64,000 nt of DNA from Apium graveolens (GCF_009905375.1 NW_027417107.1:30277-94276); one strand, 5' to 3'; positions 36,421 through 47,075 are shown, numbered from the stretch's first letter. The notes: generated by a model from the sequence alone, not told the origin. A program made the numbers and translations.

Positions 36421-37606
36421 AAATCGATGCTTGTCCTCAAGCGTCACAGACTCAAAAACAAATAAAAACATGCATGAATGCAATCTATATGAAATGCAGC
36501 GATCTCCCTTACTACGACCAATCCAACCAACTTACAACATCTCAACAAATGTAATTAGGCGACTAAAGATCAATCAAATCATACAAACGAACATACAGCC
36601 AGAAACGTGGTGTGTGCAGATGTTTAACAGATATGCTTCGGAACTAGACCAATTATTATGACTCAACTATCATCAAGGCAATCACATGATTATACAAAGA
36701 ATAAAAATTCTAGGCACAAAGTGACTTATAACACTACGAGAATCATGGAGCTTATTACGAAATCATGTTTTTTATTCGCACAAATAATGCTTATTTGACC
36801 GTGCAATGAGTGAGGTCCACAAAAGACTTATACAATGGTATCCATGTAGCGAGCGTTAGGTTAGCAGATCCCGGACTCTAAAAGCCTTAGGTCACTAGGC
36901 ACAAAGTCCCCTAAGAACTTAATAACTCGAATACCAAAGAGCCCACTCGCGATCAATTATGCATAAACACATACTTCTTTTTTTTCCTTTTTTCTCTTTT
37001 TCTATTTTTTTTCCTTTCTTTTTTTTCAAAATTTCTGAGCAAGTGCGTTTCGCTCCATCTTGCTCAACCTTAGACTACTCGCAGAAACCTACGAGCCGGC
37101 TACTGGCCAATTGACGCCTAGCCACAACTAGCAACAAATTCCATTTTTACTCCATTTTTTTCTTTTTCATGCCTTTATCACTAAGAACCTATTATCAAAT
37201 TCTAAGCATAATAAATAGATTAACCTCAAAAATAATCAGATCATAACAACAATCTAGTCCTTAAGCATTCTCTAAGACTTAGTGAAAATACAAGTGCTTC
37301 TAGCATGCATATCAACCTACACGACTCAATCATCACTTTAATGCCATCACTACACTCGTATCAACATCACAAATTAGTCGATAAATCATCACAAAAGGGA
37401 TCATGGCATATGCATGAGCTATATGATATGATAAACAAATAAATCTATATATAAAAAAAACTATATGGCAAAAATTATGCAACTATATGAACTAAACTAT
37501 CATGAATATGCAGCTATATGACACACACACAAAATATTCCTTAACTACCAAACTTAAAATCTTCACTGTCCCCAGTGAAGGTAGTAGAAAGGAACACAGG
37601 GTATAC
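36421..37606 (-). other. 3' non-coding region of Athila D
   Basis: Homologous in layout to 24238-25441 of C, including the block around GTGCAATGAGTGA and the T-rich run near 36980-37030. The second polypurine-like site is weaker here (minus TTTAAGTTTGGTAGT, near 37548). I see no gene in it. Confidence 0.7.
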
Positions 37607-38777
37607 CTACTCGGAGTCATCATCATCATCACCCTCAGTGGGTGGAGTATCAGGCGGCGGGTATGCAGAGTCTTCACCAAAAACTGGCCACTGGATGTCA
37701 GCTCCAAGGCCCCGAAAAGCAGTCCCTAATGCAAGGGTGAGCTCCTGAGCAAACCTGCTCTGCGTCTCGTACATGGCATCCATCCGTCGTGACAGCCTCC
37801 TATACTGGGCATCAGCCATCCCAGCACCCTCCTGAGCTCTCGAAGAACCAGCCTCATCACGCCTAGGCCTAGCCATAGTAGCACCTTGTGCTGGAATCCC
37901 TCCTGGAAGATGATAACCCAGCCCATACTCCTCGGGCTCACCACCGGTCCACTCCTGCATCCCATTCAGAGTCCCAGAATCAATCGGAGCGGCCGGCAAC
38001 TGCAACTGCTCATGAGACGGCCAGCTCACTCCCACTGCTCGACAAAGCTTCGTGACCGTGGATGCATAAGGGATGTTCATCTGCTTAGCTCCCCTCAAAA
38101 ACTTCAGAATCCCTTGGTAGATGAACTCACCAAGGTCCACATAGTACTCCTCATTCAGAATTCCCCAAATAACTGTGCTCTCTCAACTGTGACCTCATGT
38201 GCATGCAAAGAAGGCAGAATATTAGCACAAATAAACGCATTCCATGCACAGGCATACCTGTTCATAGCGATCGCCGGAAAGTGACATACTCATTAGTTCC
38301 TGTCTTGAAGGTCCAAACTGTGCCCGTCCTATAGAGAGTAGCACAAATCAAATCCAAGTCGAAATCCTCAGCAATCTTCTCATTCCAGTTCTCCTCCTCG
38401 GGCTTCCTCTCTCGCTGCCCAATCACACGGTGAATCACTACAGGGTGATAATCAACCGTCAGCCCTCGGACCACAGAAAACCCATTCTTCTCGGCCTTCG
38501 CATTCGCATAGAACTCGCAAACCACGCTCATCGGTACTGCTTCAGGCGACTCACAGAAAGCTATCCACCCCTTCTCTGCAATCATAGGTAGCAACTCACC
38601 ATCCCTCCCCGATGGTAAAAACCCTCTCTCCTTCAGAATCGGCTTCCCCAAAACCCTAGCGTACTCCTCCTCCGCAGCTCTGTCATTCAACCGAGGCCTC
38701 GCAGCAGTACCCCTCGATGAATCAGCAGCAGAGACTGTGTTGCTGCTATCAATAGTCCTTGCTCTCTTGGGTGCCAT
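37607..38777 (-). pseudogene. Env-like 3' ORF of Athila D, two frameshifts
   Basis: The ATG at 38777 gives MAPKRARTIDSSNTVSAADS, then KERGFLPSGRDGELLPM, CEFYANAKAEKNGF and EDFDLDLICATLY. Compared with the C copy, the frame is lost by one base near 38275 (after NEYVTF) and by one more near 38170 (after VTVERAQL). The last frame (38140-37607) holds PYASTVTKLCRAVG, a basic/glycine-rich linker (MARPRRDEAGSS) and an acidic end, EGDDDDDSE. It belongs to the plant transposon protein family found downstream of integrase in Athila; its role is unknown. The initial Met has a TATA-like site about 100 bases upstream. Confidence 0.8.
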
Positions 38778-38872
38778 TGAATCTGAATAAAAGTGCTTGA
38801 GAATAGTGTTTTTGTGTTTGGGAGAGAGTTTGAGTGTAGAAAGTGTGTGGAAGATGTATGGGATAGGTGTAT

Positions 38873-38880
38873 GTATATAT
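38873..38880 (-). promoter_or_regulatory. TATA-like site ahead of env-like ORF of Athila D
   Basis: The minus strand reads CCCTATATATACATAC about 97 bases upstream of the ATG at 38777, the same spacing and nearly the same sequence as in Athila C. Confidence 0.5.
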
Positions 38881-39042
38881 AGGGTATGGATTAGGTTAAA
38901 ATTAGATTAGGAGTGGGTTTGAGGGATAAAATCATGGGGTAATGGGAAAAGAAATCGTGGGTAATGGGGCTGTAATTTATTTTTTTGATTTTCTGATTTT
39001 TTTGGATTTTTTATGAACTTAAAAAAAATTCTCACAGTCGAC

Positions 39043-39083
39043 CCCTGAGCGGTCGCTCAACAGAGCTAAGCGGGCGCTCAGGG
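39043..39083 (-). promoter_or_regulatory. GC-rich module in Athila D interior
   Basis: CCTGAGCGGTCGCTCA...GAGC...AAGCGGGCGCTCAGG mirrors the D LTR module in sequence. It lies about 160 bases upstream of the internal TATA-like site. Confidence 0.65.
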
Positions 39084-39237
39084 GGTCTCTGGAAAAAAAA
39101 TTCGAGCCCGGTTTTTCTGATTTTTTTGTGGTTTTGGATAGGTTATTAACTTCTAAGGGTTCCTGTAACAACAATTCATGGGTTGCCTCCCACGCAGCAC
39201 TTCTTTTTCGTCATTAGCTTGACTTTGCGTACCTTCC

Positions 39238-39793
39238 TCAAGTTGACAATAAAATGGCACTAACCACTTCTCGGTGTGCCGTGTCCCCATAGTAGTGCTT
39301 CAAACGCTGACCATTAACCTTGAATGCCTGGTCCGGATCATTCTCAAAAATCTCCACCGCTCCATGTGGAAACACAGTTTTGACAATAAAAGGTCCAAAC
39401 CACCTTGATTTCAACTTCCCAGGAAAAAGTCGGAGACGAGAGTTGAATAAGAGAACTTGTTGCCCCGACACGAATAACTTAGGATGTAGCTTCCTATCGT
39501 GCCACCTCTTCACCTTTTCCTTGTACATTTTATTATTCTCGTACGCTTGAAGTCGAAATTCATCAAGTTCATTAAGCTGAAGCATTCTCTTCTTACCAGC
39601 TGCATCTAAATCCAGGTTCAACTTTTTCAACGCCCTAAAGGCCTTATGCTCAAGCTCCGCAGGTAAATGACATCCCTTACCATACACCAGTTGAAATGGG
39701 GACATACCAAGTGGAGTTTTGTATGCTGTTCTGTAAGCCCAAACAGCTTCATCGAGCTTTAAAGACCAATCCTTCCTTGACGGACAAACAACC
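39238..39793 (-). pseudogene. pol: Integrase C-terminal part of Athila D, cut by E
   Basis: The frame runs from [13 protein letters not shown] at the E boundary through [20 protein letters not shown] and [13 protein letters not shown] to [12 protein letters not shown], with its stop at 39238. It continues the frame on the far side of E (ending HILK at 50273), so the gene was intact across this point before E inserted. This is the end of the integrase core and its C-terminal domain. Confidence 0.88.
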
Positions 39794-40362
39794 TGATAGG
39801 GATAAATAAATTAGGATTGTATTATTAAATACTGCATTAATTGTACAAATTGTGGGCTGTTAGACCCAATAAAAAGATATATGATACTCAGACCAGAAAG
39901 GTTAAGCCTGATGGACCAGATCAGGCCTGATGGAATAAAAAAGGCCCAAAAGCCCTGATTATTAATTAATTTCGTAATTAATTAATAAGGGAGAAATCAG
40001 ATGTTGAAAAGAGTCCCGATGAGGATATAAATCCTTAGAAATTAGCCTCAAGGGGACCTAAAAGGATAAGGAATCAGCTTCCTACTTCCTAGGACTCCTA
40101 AGTCTATCCTAATTCAGAGGCTTATCCACCAAGTCTCCTATACCAAGTCCAATTCAAGGACTCCCACATCTATATAAGGGGCCTCACCCCACAAATCAGA
40201 ACTACGTTTTTTGGCTTGATTCTCTAATATATAGAGATACGTAGGCATCTCGTAAAGGCAGATTTGAGCCACGAAACACGAGAGCAGCCATTAAAGGCCT
40301 TGAGCTCCCGAATCTTAGTAATAAATACAGCAAATAATAACCTTAGTTTTTTATCCATAACA
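39794..40362 (+). repeat. 5' LTR of Tat element E
   Basis: Runs from TGATAGGGATAAATAAATTA to TATCCATAACA. The TATA box TATATAAGGGG at 40171-40181 sits in a setting typical of plant promoters, so transcription should start near 40200. It is identical by eye to 49715-50272 apart from the missing end of the latter. Confidence 0.93.
40171..40178 (+). promoter_or_regulatory. TATA box of element E 5' LTR
   Basis: CTATATAAGGGG precedes the CCTCACCCC stretch; it would drive the genomic RNA. The same site lies at 50092-50099 in the 3' LTR, where it could start transcription into flanking Athila D sequence. Confidence 0.75.
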
Positions 40363-40380
40363 TTTGGCGCCGTCTGTGGG
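40363..40380 (+). promoter_or_regulatory. Primer binding site of element E
   Basis: TTTGGCGCCGTCTGTGGG directly follows the LTR end. TGGCGCC pairs with tRNA 3' ends in GGCGCCA; this PBS style is common in Tat elements. Confidence 0.85.
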
Positions 40381-40395
40381 AAAGCAACAACAACC

Positions 40396-43300
40396 ATGGC
40401 GAGAACACGGAGAACAACCAGCACTCTGGAGGAGGGAACACCATCAGGGACAACCCAGGTGATTTCATCAACCGTGGAGGTTCCTCCCCATTCAACTTAT
40501 GCATCTACTCAGGGGGAAGCCCAGACAGGGGCAACTCATCCTCAGCTACAAGGGACAACTCCCCCGATTGTTCAAGGTACGAATCCTCAAGTTCAACAAA
40601 TACATATACCTGTGAATTCTCGACCCGTCGGGTATGAATATTCAACTATTGTTACTACTAACCCCCCTTATGGGATGCCCCTTTACCCTGAGGTTGGAGG
40701 AAGTGGATATGCTGGGCGAAGCGAAGCACGAGGGCGGTCGCCCCCCTATATACGAGGTTTGGATCCTATCCCTGAGGATCGGGAATTTTCTGGTCCATAC
40801 ACTGAGAGAGACTCCGAGTCTTCGGATGATGAAGTGGCCCCGAGAAGGAGGCGTCCTGGAAAAGAGCCAATGGCCGATGGAAGGCAACGCCCCCAAAGCA
40901 CCCCAGGGGTGAATCCCCAAGAAGTGCAGGAAAAGATCAGGGCTCATGAGGCTGAAATCCAAAGGCTGAGACGTGATTTGGAGGCTCACCAAGCCACCAG
41001 ATCCCACATACCTCCTAGGGGGAGAAATCCTCCTCCTATCATAGACCTGGATGGTCCGGTAAGAAGAAGGGCTGCTGTCCCAAGAACTGATCCAAGCAAT
41101 CTCCTTCCCCTTGGAGATCCTGATGATCCAACTCCACCCTTCACAGAAGAGATAATGAATGCCCATATCTCAAGGAAATTCAAGATGCCCACTATCAAAG
41201 CCTATGATGGCACGGGAGACCCCGCTAATCATGTTAGGACATTCTCTAATGCACTGCTGCTGCAACCCGTGAACGATGCTATAAAATGTCGGGCCTTTCC
41301 TCAAACCCTGTCGGGAATGGCTCAAAGATGGTACAGTCGCCTACCCCCAAATTCTATTGGATCATTCAGAGAATTAAGTCAGGCTTTTATTAAGCAATTC
41401 ATCAGTGGAAGAGTCCATGAGAAAAGTTCAGCATCTCTTATGAGTCTTGTGCAGGGAGCTAAAGAATCCTTAAGAGATTACTTGAATCGTTTTACAAAGG
41501 AGGCTTTAAAAGTCCCAGACCTTGATGATAAGGTAGCCATGATAGCACTGCAACAAGGAACTAGGGATGAGTTTTTCAAGATGTCTTTGGCCAAACGACC
41601 CCCTGAGAGCATGTTGCAGCTCCAAGAGAGGGCAGGGAAGTATATCAAGGTTGAAGAAAGTATGAGGAAGACCGTAGTAAGTAATGAGCCCACTGGAGGC
41701 AAGAAACGAAAAACTGATTTGGAGTATATCGCTAAGGATAAATATCCTAGAACTGAACAAAACCCTGATTCAACCCCCAAGAAGGGAGGACCTGGGCAAA
41801 AGTTCACTGAATACGCTAAGCTGAATGCTCCCAGAAGTCAGATTTTGATGGAGATTGAGAAAGACAGAGATATTCGCTGGCCTAAGCCCTTGAAGGCTGA
41901 TCCCGCCAAGCTAGATAAGGGCAAGTATTGCAGGTTTCACAAAGATGTTGGCCATGATACCGATGAGTGTAGGCAGTTGAAAGATGAAATTGAGTTTTTG
42001 ATTCGAAAAGGAAGATTGAACAAGTATACTGGAGATGGAGGAGACAGAAATAGTAATGGAAGGAAAAACTTTGAAGATCGTAGGAGGGACCAAGATGATC
42101 AGGGGCGGAATCCCCAACCTAGAGGACCAGTTATAAACACCATTTATGGAGGGCCGAGACCTCGAGGGCCTGTGATAAACACGATCTTTGGAGGTCCAAC
42201 TGCTGCTGGATTGTCCAAAAATTCCAGAAAGGCATATACTAGAGAGGTTATGCATATTGTTGGAGAAGCCCCGAAGAGGGCCAGGACAGAAGTAACATTG
42301 GCTTTTGATGATTCCGACCTTGAGGGTGTGAAGTTTCCCCATGACGACCCGCTGGTCATAACGCCGATAATAGGAAATAGCCCGGTTAAGAGGGTCCTTG
42401 TGGATAATGGTGCTTCTGTGGATATCTTGCTCCACGACACCTTTCTAAGGATGGGGTATAACGACTCCCAGTTGACACCAACCGACATGCCGATATATGG
42501 ATTTGCTGGAGTAGAATGTCCTGTGGAAGGGATAATTAAATTGCCAACCACCATAGGTACGGAGCCAAGGCAAGCAACGCAGATGCTGGATTTTGTGGTA
42601 GTAAAGGCTAGTTCAACTTATAATGCTATCATGGGGAGAACAGGGATACATGCCTTCAAGGCAGTCCCCTCTTCCTACCATTCAGTCATGAAGTTTCCCA
42701 CCCGAAACGGGATTGGAGAAGAGAAAGGAGATCAAAAAATGGCTAGAAGCTGTTATGTGGCCTCCTTGAGGGCAGATGGAGTCGGGGGGCAGGTTCTTCC
42801 TATTGAAGATATGGATGTTCGAGAAAATGATGAGAATAGAGGAAGGCCAGCAGAAGAATTGGTTTCGGTTCCTTTAGATCCCAAGAATCCTGAGAGGATG
42901 ACTTTCATTGGAGCCACATTAGAGGAGCCCCTTAGAGGGAAGTTAGTAAAATTTTTGCAAGAAAATAGTGATGTGTTTGCATGGTCAGCAGCTGATATGC
43001 CAGGCATAGACCCGGAGTTAATTACTCACAAGCTAAACGTGGATCCAAGCCGGAAGACAGTGAAACAAAAGAAAAGAAATTTTGCCCCGGAAAGACAAGA
43101 GGCTATAAAGCAGGAAGTGGAAAAGCTCTTAAAGGCTGGTTTCATTGAGGAGATTCAATTTCCGGAGTGGTTAGCAAACCCTGTAATGGTGAAGAAGGCT
43201 AATGGAAAGTGGAGGATGTGTATAGACTTCACCGATCTGAATGATGCATGCCCCAAAGACTGTTTTCCGCTGCCTAGAATTGATACTTTGATTGATGCTA

Positions 43301-46131
43301 CCGCTGGACATGAGATGCTGAGTTTCATGGATGGGTTTAGCGGATACAACCAGATCAAAATGCATAAGGATGACATTCCAAAGGTATCATTTATCACTGA
43401 CTTTGGTGTTTACTGTTATCTTGTTATGGCGTTTGGTCTCAAGAATGCAGGAGCCACCTATCAAAGGTTGGTGAATAGAATTTTTAAGGATCTTATTGGT
43501 AAGACTATGGAAGTCTATGTTGATGACATGTTAGTCAAGAGTCTAGTAAAGACTGATCATATAGCCCATTTAAGGGAAGCTTTGGAGGTCCTGAGGTACC
43601 ACAAGATGATGTTGAACCCGACGAAGTGTGCTTTCGGCGTAGGATCTGGAAAGTTCTTGGGATTGATGGTCTCGAAGAGGGGAATTGAGGCAAATCCCGA
43701 TAAAATAAAGGCGATCCTGGACATGGAACCCCCCAAAACTGTCAAGGATGTTCAGAAGCTCACAGGAAGGGTTGCTGCGTTAGGACGATTCATCTCCAAG
43801 TCAGGAGACAAGTGCTTGTCATTTTTCAAGTCACTGAAGAACATCAAAGACTTTGTATGGAATGAGGAAAATCAGAAGGCATTTGAAGAGTTAAAGAAGT
43901 ATATGGGCCAGGCCCCGTTGTTGGCCAAGCCAGTTCTGAATGAAGTTTTATTTTTGTACTTGGCTGTTTCAGAGAGCGCCTTGAGCGCCGTGTTGGTTAA
44001 GGAGGAACTGAAGGTCCAGAAACCCGTATACTATGTCAGCAAAATTTTGCATGGTGCTGAGTTGAATTATTCAGCCATTGAGAAGTTCGCTTTAGCCTTG
44101 GTAATGGCTTCAAGAAAGCTGCGTCCTTATTTTCAAGCTCACCAAATTGAAGTGCTAACAAATCAGCCACTGAGAAATATCATTCACAGTCCCAAGGCAA
44201 GTGGGAGACTGATTAAATGGGCAATAGAGTTGGGAGAGTTCGATCTCAAGTATAAGCCACGTACGGCCATAAAAGCCCAGGCACTAGCTGACTTCCTGGT
44301 GGAATGTACCATACCCAACCAAGAAGTCAGGGGGCAGGAAGATACCATACCTCAAGACAAGGGAGTCGACAATACCATACCTCAAGACAAGGGAGTCGAC
44401 AATGGGGACAAGGAGAAAGAATATTGGGTTCTCTATTTTGATGGAGCATCAAAAACAAATTCCAGTGGAGCAGGGTTGGTTTTGCAAAGCCCTGATGGAT
44501 TCTTAATTGAGTATGCCATGAAGCTAGACTTCCCAACAACAAACAATGAGGCAGAGTATGAAGCCCTGATTGCTGGCCTTGGTTTAGCTGGGACACTTAG
44601 AGTCAAAAACTTAAAGGTCCGTGGAGACTCGAAGCTGATCATATCCCAGGTAAAGGGAGAATTTGAGGCAAGGGATGATACGATGGCTAAGTATGTTCGC
44701 CTAGTAAGGGCTGTGATGACCCAATTTAATGAATGCCATGTTGAACACATTCCAAGGGAAGAAAATGCTAAAGCAGATGCGCTATCAAAGTTTGCTTCAT
44801 CTGAGATTGAAGAAAGTTCAGGAAGTGTGTACTTCCGTGTTTTGAAGACACGAAGCATAGATGTTAAGCTTGTGGCTCCCGTAGGCTTGGGGACGTCATG
44901 GATTGATCCCATCAAGGCTCACATTCAGACCGGTTGGTTGCCAAGCGATGCAATTGAGGCACGGAAGTTAACTGTTCGAGCACTAAGGTACTCTTTGATA
45001 GATGGGATTCTATATAAAAGATCTTTCGTGGTTCCTTACCTGAGGTGTCTCAGGCCCGATGAGGCACGCTTGGCTCTTGAAGAAGTGCATGAAGGTATTT
45101 GTGGACAACACCTGGGGGGCAGGGCCTTGGCTCATAAAATAACCCGTTTAGGCTTCTATTGGCCAGAAATGATGGCTGATGCCAAAGGATATGTGAAGAA
45201 GTGTGATCGCTGTCAGAAGCATGCACCAGTTGTTAGACAACCCCCCGAGATGCTGACCTCTATCAACTCGCCTATTCCCTTTGCCATGTGGGGGATGGAT
45301 ATTCTAGGGCCTTTTCCTATGGCCACGGCACAAAGGAAATTTCTGATTGTAGCCATTGATTATTTCACCAAGTGGATCGAAGCCAAACCATTGGCCAAAA
45401 TCACAACTAAGCAGGTTGCACAATTCCTGTGGGAAAACATTATGTGCCGATATGGAATTCCCCGTATCCTCGTCACTGACAATGGAACACAATTCAACAA
45501 TGAGGAATTCAAGAAGTATTGTGAAGAAAATGAAATTGAGTTACGATTCACCTCTGTGGCTCACCCGCAAGCCAATGGGCAAGCAGAGGTAGCAAATCGG
45601 ATAATCCTGGATGGACTAAAAAAGAGGATCGAGAAGTCAAGAAATAATTGGGTGGATGAGATACTTCCAATATTATGGGCCTATAGGACTACCTGTAGAG
45701 TCACGACAGGAGCAACTCCTTTCATGTTGGCATATGGGGCAGAAGCTGTAGTTCCCGCGGAGATATCGCATTCCTCTCCAAGGATTCAGACTTTCAACGC
45801 TGTAGAAAATGAGGAAGGGCAGAGGTTAGCCCTGGATCTAATTGATGAAGTGCGAGATGAGGCACATGCAAAGATAGTAGAATATCAGAAAAAGGCTTCA
45901 TTCTATTACAACCTAAGGGTTAAAGAGAGATTTTTTAAACAAGGAGATCTAGTCTTGAGAAAAATAGAGGCTTCTGGTGTTGGACAAAAAGGAAAGCTTG
46001 CCCCAAATTGGGAAGGGCCGTACAGAGTCAAGAGCGTTCAGGGTAGAGGAACCTACAAGCTGGAAACTATGGAAGGTTTTGAAGTCCCGAGGACCTGGCA
46101 CGCACAAAACCTGAAGGTTTACTATGTGTAA
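40396..46131 (+). CDS. gag-pol: Gag-pol polyprotein of Tat element E, intact (1911 aa)
   Basis: A single uninterrupted frame. I chose the ATG at 40396 (CAACCATGGCG, after the PBS); the frame is open further upstream but that lies in the LTR. Approximate residues: capsid-type gag 250-400 (AQRWYSRLPPNSIGSF); CCHC-like YCRFHKDVGHDTDEC at 510-525; aspartic protease VLVDNGASVDIL at 667-678; RT 900-1150 with CIDFTDLNDACPKDCFPLP and catalytic YVDDM near 1041; a first RNase H at 1182-1300 lacking its first aspartate (LYLAVSESAL); a second RNase H at 1345-1470 with YFDGAS, NNEAEYEAL, RGDSKL and KADALSK; integrase from 1560 with HH-CC zinc residues (CDRCQKH) and a D-D-E triad in GMDILGP, TDNGTQF and GQAEVANR. 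It encodes everything for reverse transcription and integration. Two small in-frame duplications are present (42121-42198, 44341-44400). Confidence 0.95.
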   Translation: MARTRRTTSTLEEGTPSGTTQVISSTVEVPPHSTYASTQGEAQTGATHPQLQGTTPPIVQGTNPQVQQIHIPVNSRPVGYEYSTIVTTNPPYGMPLYPEVGGSGYAGRSEARGRSPPYIRGLDPIPEDREFSGPYTERDSESSDDEVAPRRRRPGKEPMADGRQRPQSTPGVNPQEVQEKIRAHEAEIQRLRRDLEAHQATRSHIPPRGRNPPPIIDLDGPVRRRAAVPRTDPSNLLPLGDPDDPTPPFTEEIMNAHISRKFKMPTIKAYDGTGDPANHVRTFSNALLLQPVNDAIKCRAFPQTLSGMAQRWYSRLPPNSIGSFRELSQAFIKQFISGRVHEKSSASLMSLVQGAKESLRDYLNRFTKEALKVPDLDDKVAMIALQQGTRDEFFKMSLAKRPPESMLQLQERAGKYIKVEESMRKTVVSNEPTGGKKRKTDLEYIAKDKYPRTEQNPDSTPKKGGPGQKFTEYAKLNAPRSQILMEIEKDRDIRWPKPLKADPAKLDKGKYCRFHKDVGHDTDECRQLKDEIEFLIRKGRLNKYTGDGGDRNSNGRKNFEDRRRDQDDQGRNPQPRGPVINTIYGGPRPRGPVINTIFGGPTAAGLSKNSRKAYTREVMHIVGEAPKRARTEVTLAFDDSDLEGVKFPHDDPLVITPIIGNSPVKRVLVDNGASVDILLHDTFLRMGYNDSQLTPTDMPIYGFAGVECPVEGIIKLPTTIGTEPRQATQMLDFVVVKASSTYNAIMGRTGIHAFKAVPSSYHSVMKFPTRNGIGEEKGDQKMARSCYVASLRADGVGGQVLPIEDMDVRENDENRGRPAEELVSVPLDPKNPERMTFIGATLEEPLRGKLVKFLQENSDVFAWSAADMPGIDPELITHKLNVDPSRKTVKQKKRNFAPERQEAIKQEVEKLLKAGFIEEIQFPEWLANPVMVKKANGKWRMCIDFTDLNDACPKDCFPLPRIDTLIDATAGHEMLSFMDGFSGYNQIKMHKDDIPKVSFITDFGVYCYLVMAFGLKNAGATYQRLVNRIFKDLIGKTMEVYVDDMLVKSLVKTDHIAHLREALEVLRYHKMMLNPTKCAFGVGSGKFLGLMVSKRGIEANPDKIKAILDMEPPKTVKDVQKLTGRVAALGRFISKSGDKCLSFFKSLKNIKDFVWNEENQKAFEELKKYMGQAPLLAKPVLNEVLFLYLAVSESALSAVLVKEELKVQKPVYYVSKILHGAELNYSAIEKFALALVMASRKLRPYFQAHQIEVLTNQPLRNIIHSPKASGRLIKWAIELGEFDLKYKPRTAIKAQALADFLVECTIPNQEVRGQEDTIPQDKGVDNTIPQDKGVDNGDKEKEYWVLYFDGASKTNSSGAGLVLQSPDGFLIEYAMKLDFPTTNNEAEYEALIAGLGLAGTLRVKNLKVRGDSKLIISQVKGEFEARDDTMAKYVRLVRAVMTQFNECHVEHIPREENAKADALSKFASSEIEESSGSVYFRVLKTRSIDVKLVAPVGLGTSWIDPIKAHIQTGWLPSDAIEARKLTVRALRYSLIDGILYKRSFVVPYLRCLRPDEARLALEEVHEGICGQHLGGRALAHKITRLGFYWPEMMADAKGYVKKCDRCQKHAPVVRQPPEMLTSINSPIPFAMWGMDILGPFPMATAQRKFLIVAIDYFTKWIEAKPLAKITTKQVAQFLWENIMCRYGIPRILVTDNGTQFNNEEFKKYCEENEIELRFTSVAHPQANGQAEVANRIILDGLKKRIEKSRNNWVDEILPILWAYRTTCRVTTGATPFMLAYGAEAVVPAEISHSSPRIQTFNAVENEEGQRLALDLIDEVRDEAHAKIVEYQKKASFYYNLRVKERFFKQGDLVLRKIEASGVGQKGKLAPNWEGPYRVKSVQGRGTYKLETMEGFEVPRTWHAQNLKVYYV
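42121..42198 (+). repeat. In-frame duplication in gag-protease linker of E
   Basis: Two diverged copies of a unit encoding RGPVINTI(Y/F)GGP. Many Tat proteins have a single VINTI.GG here. Confidence 0.7.
44341..44400 (+). repeat. 30-bp tandem duplication between the two RNase H domains of E
   Basis: Two head-to-tail 30-base units differing at one base encode (D/N)TIPQDKGVD twice. It keeps the reading frame. Confidence 0.9.
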
Positions 46132-46488
46132 GGTAGGAGAAGTACGATTCTCACTTGTCATTGACAAGTAGGTTTAAAAGCACCTTGAAGCTTTGCTTGC
46201 ATAGGATTTTATATTCCAGTAGAATTTACATTGTCTAGTTATTGTTGATTAGGGTCGAACCCATGCTATGTAAGGTTTTGGAAAACCAGACTTCATATTA
46301 AAGAGTTTGAAATTATTTCTATCTAAGGATGTTTAAGGTTCAAATGCATATTAAAATTGTAAAGATAAAACAGAAAAAGGCAAGAAAAGCAACATATAGA
46401 ATACAAGCCCCGAAGGGTAATAAGTTCTGAATGCGATTAAGTCAATACATAGAAAGCCACAATGGGCCAAACAAGAAAAACAAAATAC
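46132..46488 (+). other. Spacer between gag-pol and the antisense gene of E
   Basis: The convergent 3' ends of gag-pol (stop at 46131) and the antisense gene (stop at 46489) face each other here. It is T-rich on the minus strand. I see no ORF or clear AATAAA on either strand. Confidence 0.6.
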
Positions 46489-47039
46489 TCAAAGATCCTT
46501 GAAGAAGTCATCATCGATGTTTCCTTCATTGGCAGCAGAAGAAGGAACTGGAACATGATCAGCACCTCGAGGAGAAACAGCTTCTGCCTCAGCAGAAGAA
46601 GCAAGAATAGGAGAAAGAGGGATGTCATCAAGAAGAGGCTCTTTCCCAGGAATATCAGGGACTGGATAGGCAGTAAGAGTCACCTCCGGAATCTTCTTCC
46701 CAATCTCCTCTACTATCTGCTCCCAACAGCTAGAAAAGGTCTCCGGAAAGTTAGCATCGTACTCAGCATTTAGGACATCCTGAAAGTCCTGAGATGCCTT
46801 ATACTCAGCTATCACCTCAGCTCGGGCCCTTTGAGCATCCAGCTCCAGCTTACGAACTTTCTCCTTCTCGTCCGCCAGCTCCTTCTCTACCTCACGAAAA
46901 CGAGTGAAGTTGGCCTCGGAAGCCTTGAGGTACCTATCCCTGTCCCTCTCAGCAATAGTTAGGCTGGTCCTCACATCCTTCAAATTGTGAAGGGCAGCCT
47001 GGAGATAGGTATTCATCTGCATGAACATGTAGTAAGTAA

Positions 47040-47075
<36 letters not shown>

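Noticed and set aside
40264..40395. Extra 44 codons at the start of the E gag-pol frame
   Set aside because: This part lies in the LTR and PBS, begins at a non-ATG codon and would not be translated; the ATG at 40396 in good context is the likely start.
47043..47074. Poly(A) run as the tail of a SINE, LINE or processed pseudogene
   Set aside because: No target duplication or retrogene body adjoins it; it fits as a T tract within the predicted antisense intron.
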